The notes: a model not told the origin generated them from the letters alone. Shown: positions 49,007 to 62,006, counted from the stretch's first letter. The stretch is DNA of 64,000 nucleotides from Phallusia mammillata (GCA_003260075.1 QLIY01000207.1:3523-67522); one strand, 5' to 3'. Program-made: numbers and translations.

Positions 49007-52000
49007 ATGGATAGCAAAGGAAGGAAAGTTGTAGTCTGTGATAATGGAACAGGAGTAAGTAACAACAATATTGAGTTAAAAAATACTATGTATTCTCTAA
49101 ATTTTTTGTTTTCTATACAGTTTGTGAAATGCGGATGGGCTGGATCCAACTTTCCTGCACACATTTTCCCTGCTTTAGTAGGTCGACCTATTTTGCGATC
49201 AACAACAAAAGCAGGTGAAATCGAAATCAAGGTTAGTATGACTTAAACTTATATCACAGCGGTGTTGATTCGCAATCAAGCAGTTTTAACTATGTTACCT
49301 TCCAGAAACATGACAAAAAAATGTTGTGCTCTTCAACACAATTTGTTATTTTTATTGTTCTACATTTTTTTAGTTTCTATATGCTATACGTTAGTAATAT
49401 AAAGCTACATATGTTAACATTTAAATGGTGAAAAAGACTGCTTAAAGTATGGATCATATTTACAGTTGTCAAATTTTTGACCATTCTACTATTATTTGCT
49501 TTTTTGTTGATTCAAAGTTGTGATCATATAGGAACCCCCCCCCCTGCTTAAAGTATGGATCATATTTACAGTTGTCAAATTTTTGACCATTCCACTATTA
49601 TTTGATGCTTTTTTGTTGATTCAAAGTTGTGATCATATAGGAGTTACCTAAACTTTGTAAAACACTACTTGATATGGTTGCAACTTGCCATAAAAAAACT
49701 TTTTACATCTGTCAAGACTACAAAGTTTAAAAAAAATTCTTAACCAAGTAAACTTGGATTGGGTGAAGTGTCTAGTTTTACGCATCAGGACCTTACATGA
49801 TTTTGTGTGACCAAAGGTTACCAAATTTCAACTGACAGGTTAGGGCAGTGGTTCCCAACCAGGGCCCATGGCCCCCCAGGGGGGCCACGAGCTGTGTTCC
49901 GGGGGGCCACGGGTGTAGATTCACTAGAAACACCCACTAAAAGCGATTTTCTTTCTAACTTTTTTTCCTAATTCAATCGACTATTTCACATACTATTTGT
50001 CTATATTGAGGTTTTTCACGATTGTGGATTCTTGGTTACTCTATTCGACCTGTTTAAAGCCGAAATTAGTACCGAATTCCAACACGAGATTGCCTTTTAC
50101 ATTTTACAAGGGGGCCACAGGTCCTTCAGGGTTACTTAAAGGGGGCCACACGGCCAAAAAGTGACTTTTAGGGGGCCACAGTCCACCAAAGGTTGGGAAC
50201 CACTGGGTTAGGGCAACAGTGTTCTGTTAGTAGGCTAAAGAGAAACCCGAAAATTTACTTTTAGCATTACTTCACAGGAAAACATATTTTCAATACAAAA
50301 AACTAGAAATTTAACATAACAGGTATGGGACAAAAAGCAAGCAAAGTACTCAAGAACCTAGTGCGTATATATGTGGCGATATTTTGTGTAAAGGCTGCCT
50401 GTAGCATAAAAAAAATCCATTTTATTTTGTTATATTCAGACCTGTTTACAGTAACAATGTTTCAAATCACGAAATAAATGAAACATTTCTTGCTATTGAC
50501 TTGACTGTTAATACATCTTTTATTTTGTAATTTAAGGACTTAATGATTGGTGATGATGCCAGCAAATTAAGATCCCAACTTGAAGTAAACTATCCAATAG
50601 AAAATGGAATTGTAAGAAACTGGGAAGACATGGAACATTTGTGGGATTACACATTTGGACCAGACAAGCTGGATATTGACCCAAGGTGTGTTAATATGTT
50701 AAAAAAGGGTACATCTATACATATAGGCAAAATAAATTGTTTTGTGAAAAACATTTACTAAATGCCTATTTTAAGAATCTTATACAATTTCCGTGCAAGA
50801 TTGTCAATGTAGACAAAGTTATAGACAGTTCTTCTTTTTCACAGAAACTCCAGAGTTTTACTGACTGAGCCACCTATGAATCCAACAAAGAATAGAGAAA
50901 AAATTGTCGAGGTCAGTATGAGTATCTATAAACAGAAGTTTTTGGATGTGTTCTAAGCACTTCTAACACATGTTTATCACATTTATGTTTACCACAGAGA
51001 ATGTTTGAAAAGTATCAGTTTGATGGATGCTACATTGCAGTGCAAGCAGTTCTTACACTTTATGCACAAGGTAAAGTATATATCGGATGCCTTGTTTCCT
51101 ATTTTGTAAGTGTTTTCAACATTTGTTTTTAACATTTTCCAGGTCTTCTGACTGGTATTGTAGTTGATATTGGAGATGGAGTTTCACATATTTGTCCAGT
51201 GTATGAGGGATTTTCCCTTCCTCACCTTACAAGAAGGTTGGATGTTGCTGGAAGAGATATTACTAGATACTTGATCAAGGTATTGTCAACTGATTAGTAT
51301 AGTATTGGCAAAATGTAAATCACCTGACTGGTGTAAAGCGAAAAAACTGTGCACATAAAATTTGGCACAAATTCAGCTGATTTACTTCATTAGAAGTATC
51401 AACAAGGCAATTCTGTTTAAAAAATGCTTTATCATTGAGATTAAAATGTCAGTCTATAAAGGTGGGTTTCAATTCTGTGATAATTCAAAAATATTTAAAT
51501 GTTTTTTTGCAGCTTTTGTTATTGAGAGGGTATGTTTTCAACCAGTCAGCAGACTTTGAAACTGTCAGAATGTTAAAAGAAAAACACTGCTACATTGCGT
51601 AAGTACAACATTCATATTGTTCGTTATAGTCTTCCACTGCAAAAACTAACTTGAGCAACTATTTTTGCTTTTTAGTTATGACACAGAACAGGAACAAAAA
51701 CTTGCACTGGAAACCACATATCTTGTTGAATCTTACCAGGTACATAGTTGAACTTCACCAAATATGTTTTTGTCATAAAAAATGTCTCATTTTTACCTCA
51801 AGTCAATTTGACTGATGTGGGTCCAATAACCCAAACCATGTACATATCTTGATGATTGCTCGTAGCTCATAGACAAAAGGAAAAGAGCTATTATGTAAAC
51901 AGAGCACTAGTTTCTATATCAACATGTGCATCTGTAGTCAAGCAGGATATTAAATATGTCTGTTGGTGATATCATGTATTGCTTGTAAGAGCAATGAACT

Positions 52001-55000
52001 GACCTAAATTGGAAAATACACACAAAAAACTGTCTTGCGTTGGAATTAGTTTACCCTAACTGTACAAACTTCAGAATCTGTTAGCACATTCGCCCCCCCC
52101 CCAAAAATGTCTCATTTTTACCTCAAGTCAATTTGACTGATGTGGGTCCACACCACATTGCTCGTAGCTCATAGACAAAAGGAAAAGGGCTATTATGTAA
52201 ACAGAGCACTAGTTTCTATATCAACATGTGCATCTGTAGTCAAGCAGGATATTAAATATGTCTGTTGGTGATATCATGTATCGCTTGTAAGAGCAATGAA
52301 CTGACCTAAATTGGAAAACACACACAAAAAACTGTCTTGCGTTGTTATTAGTTTACCCTAACTGTACAAACTTCAGAATCTGTTAGCACATTCACATTGT
52401 TTTGAATGCGCCACAGCAGGAAGTAGATTGGCCGTGGTCTACTGTCACTAAAACAGCTATGCACAGCACAGTATCTGGCTATACATAGTGCCAAGTTTTC
52501 ACGATTTAACTTGTGCAAATACCCGACTAGAATGTAATCTATTATACGGTCATCAAATATTTCCAAAATAGAAACAGAAAACAAAGTGTATGCTTTGACT
52601 GGCTCCTTTGATATGCTATCTTATTGTCAAAAAAAATGAAACATAATATTTATATATCTGTAGTTTCTCTTGCCAGTTTTCTAAAAACAAGCAAAATTAT
52701 TGAAAAACTGTCAGCTAATCAAGTGTTTAATCAAAGTATAAATATTTTGCATAGCTACCCGACGGACGAATGGTTAAAGTTGCCGGCGAAAGATTTGAAG
52801 CCCCAGAGGCTCTGTTTCAACCCCATCTCATCAACATTGAATCATGTGGAATTGCTGAGCTGCTCTTTAACACTATACAAGCTGCAGACATTGACATTAG
52901 GTGGGTGACACAGTTTTATATTGAACGTAGGTTCCAAAATGTGGCATTTGTTTTAAAACTTGGACTCAACTCTTCAAAAGTTTTTTAATAGAACTAAAAA
53001 CAAAGCCATTATCATGGTTTTTAATGAAGTTATTAAACGGTATTACATAATATTGTCTAAAATGACTCTCCAACTCCACCTACTCCAATTCCATCACCCT
53101 GATTGGTTCATCCTGTTATGCTAAGGTACTGCTTCAGATTAAGTGGTATAATCTGAGATAGATATGTTTACATGATATAACTAACAAAAATGGGTGCTTA
53201 CTACATTTTGAAGAACTGTAAAAGCAATTTAAGCTTTGTGGAGCAGTTGGTTATTTGGACCATAAAGGCATCAGCCTCACGTAAAGTCATTGCACATTTA
53301 CTTACAATCCATCAACATCTCTTAAAATTTAGCTCAGGTGTGCATAACATAAAATCCTAAAAATATCTTTAAAAAATGTCAGTGCAAACATTCTTGATGT
53401 TATTTGCAATGCATATGTTTACAATGCATATCGTAGTTCCTGTATTGTTCTCAAACAATTGTTTGGTCAAATAAAGAATGTCTAAACTAGTGGTTCTCAA
53501 ACTGTGGTACCGGAACTTTTCAGGTGGTATGCGAGTAGTTTTCTGTGAGACCTAATTTAAGTCCGATTTAAAAATTGCACCCCAACTGACCCAACTGATG
53601 AGTCCTGATTGGCGTGAAACTCGTGTTTTGAAAAAAACATTCTTTTGAAATAGCGAAATATGCTAGCCAGGTCGAGAAAATAGGCCTATTTCTTGGTCTA
53701 TTGATTCAAACAGGGTTTAGGTCAGTGGTTCCCAACCTGGGCTTCACGGACCCCAAGGTATACATGAGATGGTTTCAGGGGGTCCATGGAGGCAAATATG
53801 TTTAGTATCATTTGTCAACAGAAAAATATTTTTAGGTTCTCAACCATTTTTGCAATGCTGCATAGAACTGCACTATTTATCACACCTTAACTGGGCCAAG
53901 AACAATTACATTTTATGATTGTTTTTCCTTATACAGACTTCATTGCAATTAATGGCTGTGAAATAGAATTAATATACATCAAAAGCATAATAACTACAAA
54001 AAAAGTTGGGCACCGCTGGTTTATGTGGTACGCAGCGATGGAAAAAAAGTTATCAGGTGGTACATGATCAGTATAAGATTCAGAAACACTGGTCTAAACG
54101 AAATAACTTTATTACATAACACAAGCCATGACTTCAACATGTTATGGCAAGTGAATAGATTTTATGATACATTTTGGCTTACCTTCCCACTTCAGTCGTA
54201 CAGCCCTGCTTTAGCTACATCGTTGGTAAACAACATTAAATGACTCTTTTTGCAGGAGCGAATTCTACAAACATATTGTGTTGTCTGGTGGAAGTACAAT
54301 GTTCCCTGGACTTCCATCTCGAATGGAACGGGAAATCAAACAGCTTTATCTTCAACATGTACTGAAAGGAGATCACACCAAATTTTCGGCAAGTTTTAAA
54401 ATTTGTTTCAACTTTTGCATGTATGTTTATGTTTGCAACCAATGTATTTACCAAAGGTGCCCTACTGTCCCATACAGAAAAGTGTATATTTCTGATCCTC
54501 ATTCTTCTCTTGCAACATTATGCATGTCTGGTGTAACATACTCAAACAATCAAACTGATATTTATCTTTATAACATGGTATAAGTTCTTAATAAAACTAT
54601 CCTAAATTTATAAATACATTAGCTGGTCATAAAGTTAGTTTAAGCTTTTATTTATGTAGCCTAATAAGTTTCAATTTGTATGTAAGTATTTATTCAAATA
54701 ATTTACAGAAATGTCTAGTATTAAATGAAAATTATCTAGTGTTTAGTTTCTTTCCTTTGATCTATTTCTTTTCATTCGATTTTCAATAAGCAATCAATTT
54801 TGTAAAAATATTATTTTTACTAATTGTTACCAAAACAAAATACATGTCTAACTAACAAAGCTTGACTGTAATTTGCATGATTGTAATTTTAACCCAATCT
54901 CCTTTTTGTTTCCTGATTTTCATTCGTCTCTTATCCTTCGAACATTGGGATCCAATAGAATATGGTAAGCACTGTGCTTGAATTGTGTTTGCTCTGATTG

Positions 55001-56208
55001 CTTGCTGATTTTTCAGTTCTTGTTTGCTGTTTGTGTGGTGTGTAATAGCCTGAAAGCAATGCTGGTGACCCAATTTTAAGTGAACAAACATTTCCTGTCC
55101 AAATTACATACAACTTATGCAGGTGGTAGCTTATTTTATGGTTTGTCATGAATTTGATATAATTTATTACACTGTAAAGCCCATGTTCTATATTCTCAAA
55201 TCCTGAAATAGTCAAAAACCAAACATTTACCATTGGGCATTAGACTTGCACATTTTGTTGTCCATGTCCGACAAAAAAATTCAAACTTTTTCCAAGCGGG
55301 ATTCAACCTATTTGTGAAAGTGAAACCAAAATCAGCTAGAGCAAAGAAAAATATTTAATTTCAAGTCTTTTTTAAATACAACAGATTTGTCAACCAAAAC
55401 AATCTGAACAAAATAAAACCAGTCTCGAGACTTGAAAGTCCAAGGTAAAAACCCTCCATAAATCCAATGCCCTAGTTTACCCCACCAGTCCCCATATATA
55501 ATGTCAAACTTAAATTAAACATAACAGGTTAAGAACATATGTTGTGTGTTTTCACAGCAGTTACAATCATGCAATAATAAGTCTTTTGAGTAACTGGTGG
55601 GTTCTAATGTGAAACAACATTGTCAACATATGTTGTTCTTCATGTGTATTGATAAACCAGCATAGTCATCTTAGTTTTCATGAAGTTTGCTGTGATAGTG
55701 TTCCATTTGCAGTAAAAATCATAGTATGCTATGATTTTCAAACGTTTTAATTTTTCGGCCAAAATTGGTCAACTAGTGCTTCAACCCATTCTAACCTTTT
55801 GGATAAGTTAGTACCTTTACTAACAACTGTTCACAATTCAAATTCCTTCAAGGTAATTTCTGAAAAGAAATCTGTCTGCACAACTTCATTATTGCACACA
55901 ATCAAAACACATAATATTGGCTTTGTTCTTACAAATTGCCCTACTTATCCACCGCTCACTACCAAATCTGCTTACAAAGTGCTTTAATATTGGCCTATAT
56001 TAAAATCTCATCTGAACTAACACTGGTGATTCAACAGAAATTTAAGATCCGCATTGAAGACCCACCACGTAGGAAGCATATGGTTTTCCTCGGTGGTGCC
56101 GTGTTGGCTGACATCATGAAAGACAAGGACAACTTCTGGTTGACCCGACGCGAATACGAAGAAAGTGGAATACGGGTACTGGAAAAACTCGGGGTCAAGG
56201 TTGCGTAA
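49007..56208 (+). CDS. ACTR2: Actin-related protein 2, Arp2 (11 exons, 394 aa)
   Basis: The ATP-binding subunit of the Arp2/3 complex that nucleates branched actin filaments in the cytoplasm. Exons are 49007-49054, 49121-49231, 50537-50685, 50845-50911, 50998-51070, 51143-51279, 51513-51598, 51676-51739, 52755-52900, 54256-54388 and 56038-56208. The joined frame has 394 codons plus TAA, identical in length to human ACTR2. Visible landmarks are the first phosphate loop ([19 protein letters not shown]), the second loop ([19 protein letters not shown]), [20 protein letters not shown] near residue 300, and the C-terminal [20 protein letters not shown]. Ten GT-AG or GC-AG introns are used. Intron 10 starts with GC (GCAAGT), so a GT-only gene finder would miss this junction. 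Introns 2, 8 and 9 carry transposons or duplicated blocks. No coding lesion is visible. Confidence 0.96.
49439..49642. repeat. Direct duplication split by 10 C in ACTR2 intron 2
   Basis: Positions 49439-49533 and 49545-49642 are near identical, differing by one substitution and a 3-base indel. Ten C (49535-49544) separate them. Confidence 0.85.
49846..50205. mobile_element. hAT-type MITE, 360 bp, in ACTR2 intron 2
   Basis: Terminal inverted repeats CAGTGGTTCCCAACC and GGTTGGGAACCACTG are flanked by a perfect 8-bp duplication, GGTTAGGG at 49838-49845 and 50206-50213. GGGGGCCAC motifs are repeated near both ends. Same family as 8401-8754. No transposase frame. Confidence 0.93.
51778..52393. 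repeat. About 300-bp direct duplication split by 10 C in ACTR2 intron 8
   Basis: Positions 51778-52091 repeat at 52103-52393 with a few substitutions and one about 20-base indel. Ten C at 52093-52102 lie between. Confidence 0.85.
53488..54091. mobile_element. hAT-type MITE (outer) in ACTR2 intron 9
   Basis: Starts TAGTGGTTCTCAAACTG and ends TTCAGAAACACTG with a perfect 8-bp duplication, GTCTAAAC at 53480-53487 and 54092-54099. GGTGGTAYGC motifs lie on both sides. A second MITE is inserted within it. Confidence 0.85.
53723..54018. mobile_element. hAT-type MITE nested in the 53488 element
   Basis: Starts CAGTGGTTCCCAACCTGG and ends GTTGGGCACCGCTG. The flanks GTTTAGGT (53715-53722) and GTTTATGT (54019-54026) match at 7 of 8. 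It splits the outer element into halves. Confidence 0.85.
54389..54390 (+). other. GC splice donor of ACTR2 intron 10
   Basis: Exon 10 ends ...AAATTTTCG and the intron starts GCAAGT. No GT alternative keeps the conserved KFS-KFKIR junction. GC donors with a strong AAGT context are a known minor class of U2 introns. Confidence 0.85.
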
Positions 56209-57937
56209 TTTATATCCAGAACCCTATTTGGCCGAGCAAAAAACGCAGCACCAAAAGGCATTACCATCATGCGAAGAATCCTCTACGATTAATTCTCCGT
56301 TATATTTCATTATCTTCTATATAACCGATTCGCTGCGTTTGCGTAGATAGTGAACTGTACCAAAACCGCACAATCGCATACAGAAATTGGTAGTTCCACC
56401 TGTTTAGCATGACTACATTTCTACACTCAGCAGGCATATTTATCCGGCCGCCAGATGTCAGTAGAGCATCAAAACTACAGTATGCAGTTTATTACCACTC
56501 GACAAAACTGCCTTATCCCGGCTATGTGTTCCTAAAAATCCATGGTAGAAATTGTTATTTTATGTCATATCCCTTAAGATGTGTGTTGTGCGTCTCGCTT
56601 CTATCCATCTGTACCCGCAGATTCCTTAGTAGACCTTCTTTTTCGTTTTTATCGCGTCTTTTCTCCCCGCTTGCTCAATTTGTGGGTCTGTTTACGCTTG
56701 CTATGTTAAAAAACTGGTTCCAAGCGAGCTTCGTGCAGTCATACGCAAACTTAAAATCTAAAAGAGAAAACTTGCATGTTCTGCCTAACTCTTGCTTCAA
56801 CGCTTTAAAGTCTACATTCAGTAGCAAATACATGGTCGACAGCACGAAGCTCGTCTTAAACCTGCATTAGGATTCATAAAAACGTGCTGAAATGCGACCA
56901 ACGAAGCTACATACATCAGATTCATAAGGTTTTTGGCTCGCATTTGTTGTAAATATGGAGGAAATACCCAGAAAAGTCCACCACTATTTCTACGCGGCGA
57001 AATTTCACTTTATAAGCGCCAGTTAATCGAAACACTGTACCCCTTTTGTTTAATGTAACACCACGTTAAAAAGCACTTCGTCAGAATTAAACCCTTCGCC
57101 CTGTCCCACCATTTTTGTGTCGTCATCTGGACACTTCATCGTAAAATTATTCTTCGCGATTGCACCAGTGTGGTTTGACCAGATCGTCAAAAAAATATCG
57201 CCGCAACAGTAAGGCCACGGTAGCCGAATTTCATTCATAGAAATTTAATGATTTCGTCGCTAATATAGAGACGTGATTGTTTACATAAATCGCCATGTGT
57301 TTTCAAAACCATGACGTCAGTGGAATGTCACGTCACGATTCGCAGTAAAAACTTAACAATGGATGTGGTGATGGCCCTTAGCACAACCCCAAGTATTCGA
57401 CCTCTTTTTTCCTATCGGTCATTAATTTGTCATACGCTAAAATTATTACAATCACAGCTGGTCTATCGTGTCATAAGGTGGCTTGTTTCTCGCTTGTGCA
57501 GTTTCACATGAAATATCCGCTCTGCGTTCATCTCGTGAGTCGTGTTTCCTCTTACCACGTGGCCTGGCCCTGCTCTATGCAAACGCGTTTGGCCACCGTT
57601 CGCACAGAGACGCATACATTGAATATTATCTATATACGGCGTGTACGGGCCGCTTGTTGTGCCCTCTCCTGTTGTTTTCCGCTTATTTACTTACTGGTGA
57701 TCGTGAGCGAGCGTTTCTTATGCGATTCTGACTATTGTGATTTTCTCTCTACCGCCAGAATTGATAACCAATAATAATAATAACCAGACATTCCCTACTT
57801 TGTGGTCTAAAGATTGTCGGAAAAATGCAAGAAATTTCTTACTACTGCTACCCAGCAAATCGCACTGAAAGCATGTTTTCTCAGGTCCTAGATTTTTATC
57901 ATGGCACTACCGTTTAGAAACCCCGATTGAAGCCCTT
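56209..57937. other. ACTR2 downstream sequence
   Basis: Expected to contain the ACTR2 3' untranslated region. Frames of up to 153 codons occur but have no recognisable domain or codon pattern. No transposon end was recognised. Confidence 0.4.
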
Positions 57938-58872
57938 GTTTTCATGAAAAACAAATTTTCAGGTGATCATGTAAGAGTAGATGAAACCTAACCAGGTACA
58001 GGTGAAGGTAGGATTGTCGCGAATGATGAAAAAAAATTGTAAAAAATTTTTTGGGGTTAAAACGTAATTTTACTCCCAGTCAGGGTTTTAGCTTGTACTT
58101 TTTGGCAAAGTCCTGCCCAATGGCGATTTTTGGAGAACAAGGCCTGTTCCCCCCCCCCAAAATATGGCAGAAAGTCCGATACCGAATCCTGTGCAACGAA
58201 GTGGTACTTGGGGGTCGGCCCAAAAACTGTACAAGTCTAATACCTTGGTGCCAGCCATTGAAACAGTACACTGTGGTAATTTTTTAGTTCGAGGCATTTT
58301 GAATTGTGCCACAGCTAAAAATACTGATTTAAATCACCAGAAGGTGGCAGGAGCAGCCCCCCCCCCCAGTACACTGTGGTAATTTTTTAGTTCGAGGCAT
58401 TTTGAATTGTGCCAAAGCTAAAAATACTGATTTAAATCACCAGAAGGTGGCAGGAGTGCCCCCCCCCCGTTTTCATGAAAAACAAATTTTCAGGTGATCA
58501 TGTAAGAGTAGATGAAGCCTAACCAGGTACAGGTGAAGGTAGGATTGTCGCGAATGATGAAAAACAGATTTTTTGGGGTTAAAACGTAATTTTACTCCCA
58601 GTCGGGGTTTTAGCTTGTACTTTTTGGCAAAGTCCTGCCCAATGGCGATTTTTGGAGAACAAGGCCTGTTTTTAACAAAATATGGCAGAAAGTCCGATAC
58701 CGAATCCTGTGCAACGAAGTGGTACTTGGGGGTCGGCCCAAAAACTGTACAAGTCTAATACCTTGGTGCCAGCCATTGAAACAGTACACTGTGGTAATTT
58801 TTTAGTTCGAGGCATTTTGAATTGTGCCAAAGCTAAAAATACTGATTTAAATCACCAGAAGGTGGCAGGAGT
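57938..58872. repeat. Block of about 415 bp repeated, with a partial copy between, at three C runs
   Basis: The unit beginning GTTTTCATGAAAAACAAATT occurs at 57938 and again at 58469. The first copy has ten C (58149-58158) where the second has TTTTAAC-like sequence. A partial repeat of about 90 bp (58265-58353 and 58368-58457) lies between, bounded by 11 C (58357-58367) and 10 C (58459-58468). Duplicated short frames here are copies of each other and match no family I recognise. Confidence 0.8.
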
Positions 58873-58874
58873 GC

Positions 58875-59083
58875 AACATTTTAAAGCGAACACTGGCCCT
58901 GAGTTATTATACGACGCTGGANAAGGTTTGGTTTGGGTGACCGCTAAGTAGTTTTAAGAGACCGCAAGTGTTTCATTTAAATACCAAAAAATATTTCGGT
59001 CCCCCAAAACACCTTAAAAAAAACACTGGGCAGGAGTACAACATTTTAAAGCGAACACTGGCCCTGAGTTATTATACGACGCT
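58875..59083. repeat. About 45-bp direct repeat around an N
   Basis: ACATTTTAAAGCGAACACTG through ATACGACGCTGGA occurs at about 58877-58921 and again at about 59039-59083. The first copy ends at an ambiguous base (58922). It looks like another imperfect contig joint. Confidence 0.7.
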
Positions 59084-59199
59084 GGAAACATATACTCGCA
59101 CTAGGGAGCGACCATATCAAATCACAAGAAAAATAAAGTTTTCGTCAACACATATTTTGGAAAGTTATTATTTTGAAAAAAATAAAAGTTATTAAAAAT

Positions 59200-61954
59200 T
59201 GTCCTCTTTATTATTTTTATTGCCCTGCAAATTAGTTTACGTGTTTAACGTAAATTCTATAATATTCAACAGAAAAGGCAGTTTATTACATCATACGAAA
59301 CCAACAGCAATTTTCCAAAAAGTTTTGCCTTAGTTTGTGTAATCATTTTGGGTACACCAACGTTCTGGTTTATTGATGTCAGATAACGACCTATTTGTTT
59401 TCCTTTACGGTACTATGCCAATTCAGTAAATTTGATGTCCTGCCTGAAAGAATGACAATGATTAAAAATGTTTAAAAAAACGATTTGTCTTGTTAAGTCT
59501 ACATCTCAAAGCCAGTCTGATTAAGGGCGATGTTTAAAGGCCAAGTTATATCCATGAAGAAGTTTTCATTTAATTTTTGTTACTACCTTTTTAGATTTTT
59601 TCATGTGAAAAAGAAAGAATGTAAGAGAATTGAAACCACAGACATGGCGAGTGGAATCAGGTGTGCTAACCAAAGACAAACGCGACAAAAATCGACTTTC
59701 CTTAGCAGGGGACACCCGCGGCGACCAAGGAAGAAAATGGGGAATTCTGTGGCTTTTCTAAAGAAAACCATTTAGTGCGTCGTGTCAATTAGACGACGGG
59801 CGACGATTAGCGACAATTTCCTAACTGTCAGTCGCCGACTTGTTTGGATTACACAGGCAACGTAGGGATTACCCTGACTGCGGTTTTGTGGGGCGGGACC
59901 GAGATGTTGCTTCGGCGTGTACAACAAGATAGGGGGAGGAATTTCCGACGGGAAACCCAACCCTCAACAAGTGAGAACAATTGAGCAGGTGGAGTCAGTT
60001 ATTGTGGAATACAACGGTCGCGTTTGTCGCGCACCGCCCCTGAAAACTTGTAAGCGTAACAGTATACGTTCTGGTTCGTCAGCGTCCCAACGAAAAGACA
60101 AAGCCCTGCGGACGATAAATTCCGTTCGACAGCAATCAAGCCAGTTCAACCTCGGAAATAAAGTTACAAAAACCCGAAGCTGCCAACGAAACTGCCCTGA
60201 CTTGTTAGTTTATCTGACATGGGACAGCGGGCTTCAATGCCAGCCATTTCGGGGTCGTTTCGTTCAATTCGATATCAAGACCGCATCATTCACATCTAAT
60301 TTACCGTGGCTTGTCACCGATTCAGCGCCACTGACCGAGCTAATAAACCGCTGATCCAATTGTTAAATCCCATTCCTGTCATAATATTATTCTCCACTTA
60401 AAGCAGTTTGTTACAAATGGTAATTTGGGCATGCCCTCGGCACGACTTAAAAGTAGAATATGAGAAGTGTGAAACTAAAATACCAAGTCAAATTACCTTC
60501 AGGAATTTACAACTGCTAAGTTTGAAATAACAGCCCAGAGTACGAATCGAACAGTAAAATTCACAAAACTTGAATACACAGAAAAAATGAAAATGAACAC
60601 TAAACGTCGTAAGGTAGGCTTTTCAACAAATAAAAAGTAAAAAATGAACCTGTATTCTTAGTTTGCCATTATGTATGGTCCATTACATAAAAAAATTTCG
60701 TCTATTGGTCAATTTTTTAAATCTTATCGATTTAATAATCTGATGTAACATTCTTGCATTCAATTTATTTTTAAAAACTATAAGTACCTATAGTACTATA
60801 ACTTTGAACACTAAAAGCGTTTTTTGTAAACGACAACAAACAAAATAATTCAGCTTACTGGATTTGTGACAAATTTAAACCACGGTTCTCATGCGCTATG
60901 ACTTATCGCTTAACGTGGGGTCAGTGAGTCAGCGGTGCTTGTTTAGTTTTTGCAAATCGATCAGGGGGAGTAGGAACGTCGAGAGAACGGAAAATCACGA
61001 GTTTCTGTGGTATTTCGAAAAGGGCTGACATTTTCTCGAGTCCCTGTCGGGGCGAGGCATGCTGGAATCCATTTTATTCGTAATCCGATACCAGTGATTC
61101 ATTAACGCACTTGGCAAGGGTCTTAGCGGGTCCTCGCTTTTCCTGCCTTACGTGTCTGATACATTTTTTGCCGTCACCACGAAAAGTTATTTGCGGGCGC
61201 GCAGGCGGGAAAGGTACGACGTAAAAGGTACGTTTTGACAAGTGTGACATAGAATAGTGTACAAAGATGAGAAAGAGTAATGGCGACCTTGCGTGGTACG
61301 GATTGATATGATTAATCGGAGGATTAACTTTTCACCCCTTGTCTTTTCTATTTGCAGACATGGCTTTAGGCGTTTTCAGCAACATACAAAACAGACAGAG
61401 TTTGTGTTTGGACTTACAAAAGGGGAATCTTTTTAAAGTTGTTTACTGATTTTCGGAAATTGACCAGTAATTCAGTCTGTAAGTTGTTATCACACGTGTT
61501 AACAACCCAATACACCGCAGAACAAATTTTCTAAACCCTGATTATGGGTGGCCTATTTAGTCAGGGTTTAAAAATCAATACGGAAGCCAGCTAACAACGC
61601 ATTTTCCTCTGTTTTCTTTACATCGTTGTCCCCTAAAAATCATGAATACAAAGGTATCAGTTTTCGGAGAAAATCTCTGTCCTGATTCAGGAAATAAGGA
61701 ATTTGTGAGTTTCGGACGCGTTTTTACGTGAGGCCGAATTACAGCGGGAACACCCAGCGTGCGGTCGGTGTACGTGTTCCTGTCTAATCACAACAAGTAC
61801 CAAGACCACCCGCATGTTATTCATGTCGCATGCCGCAGCAAAAGATTTGTCACAACATTGTAAACAACCACCGGAGAGTCAATCTAATTAGGCCTTCCAC
61901 CCAAAACAGATGGACGCACCGCAGTTTTAGGACACGCAACTGGCGGTCTTAATT

Positions 61955-61955
<1 letters not shown>
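59200..61955. other. Unassigned sequence
   Basis: Nothing with a recognisable protein or RNA signature. The longest frame (59917-60354, 145 codons) has no ATG start and no known motif. Base composition is locally more GC-rich around 60900-61250. Confidence 0.4.
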
Positions 61956-61992
<37 letters not shown>

Positions 61993-62006
61993 ACGGTCTT
62001 AATTAC
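61944..62006. repeat. 13-bp direct repeat flanking 37 C
   Basis: CGGTCTTAATTAC at 61944-61956 recurs at 61994-62006, with C from 61956 to 61992. Confidence 0.8.

Noticed and set aside
56409-56870. 153-codon frame downstream of ACTR2
   Set aside because: No domain, no splice partner, odd composition; it most likely lies in or near the ACTR2 3' untranslated region.
58051-58951. Duplicated frames (61-89 codons) as a tandem gene pair
   Set aside because: They are copies of one block split by C runs and an N; the sequence matches no known family and the duplication is probably an assembly effect.
59917-60354. 145-codon frame
   Set aside because: It has no ATG start, no recognisable family and sits alone; length alone is weak evidence.
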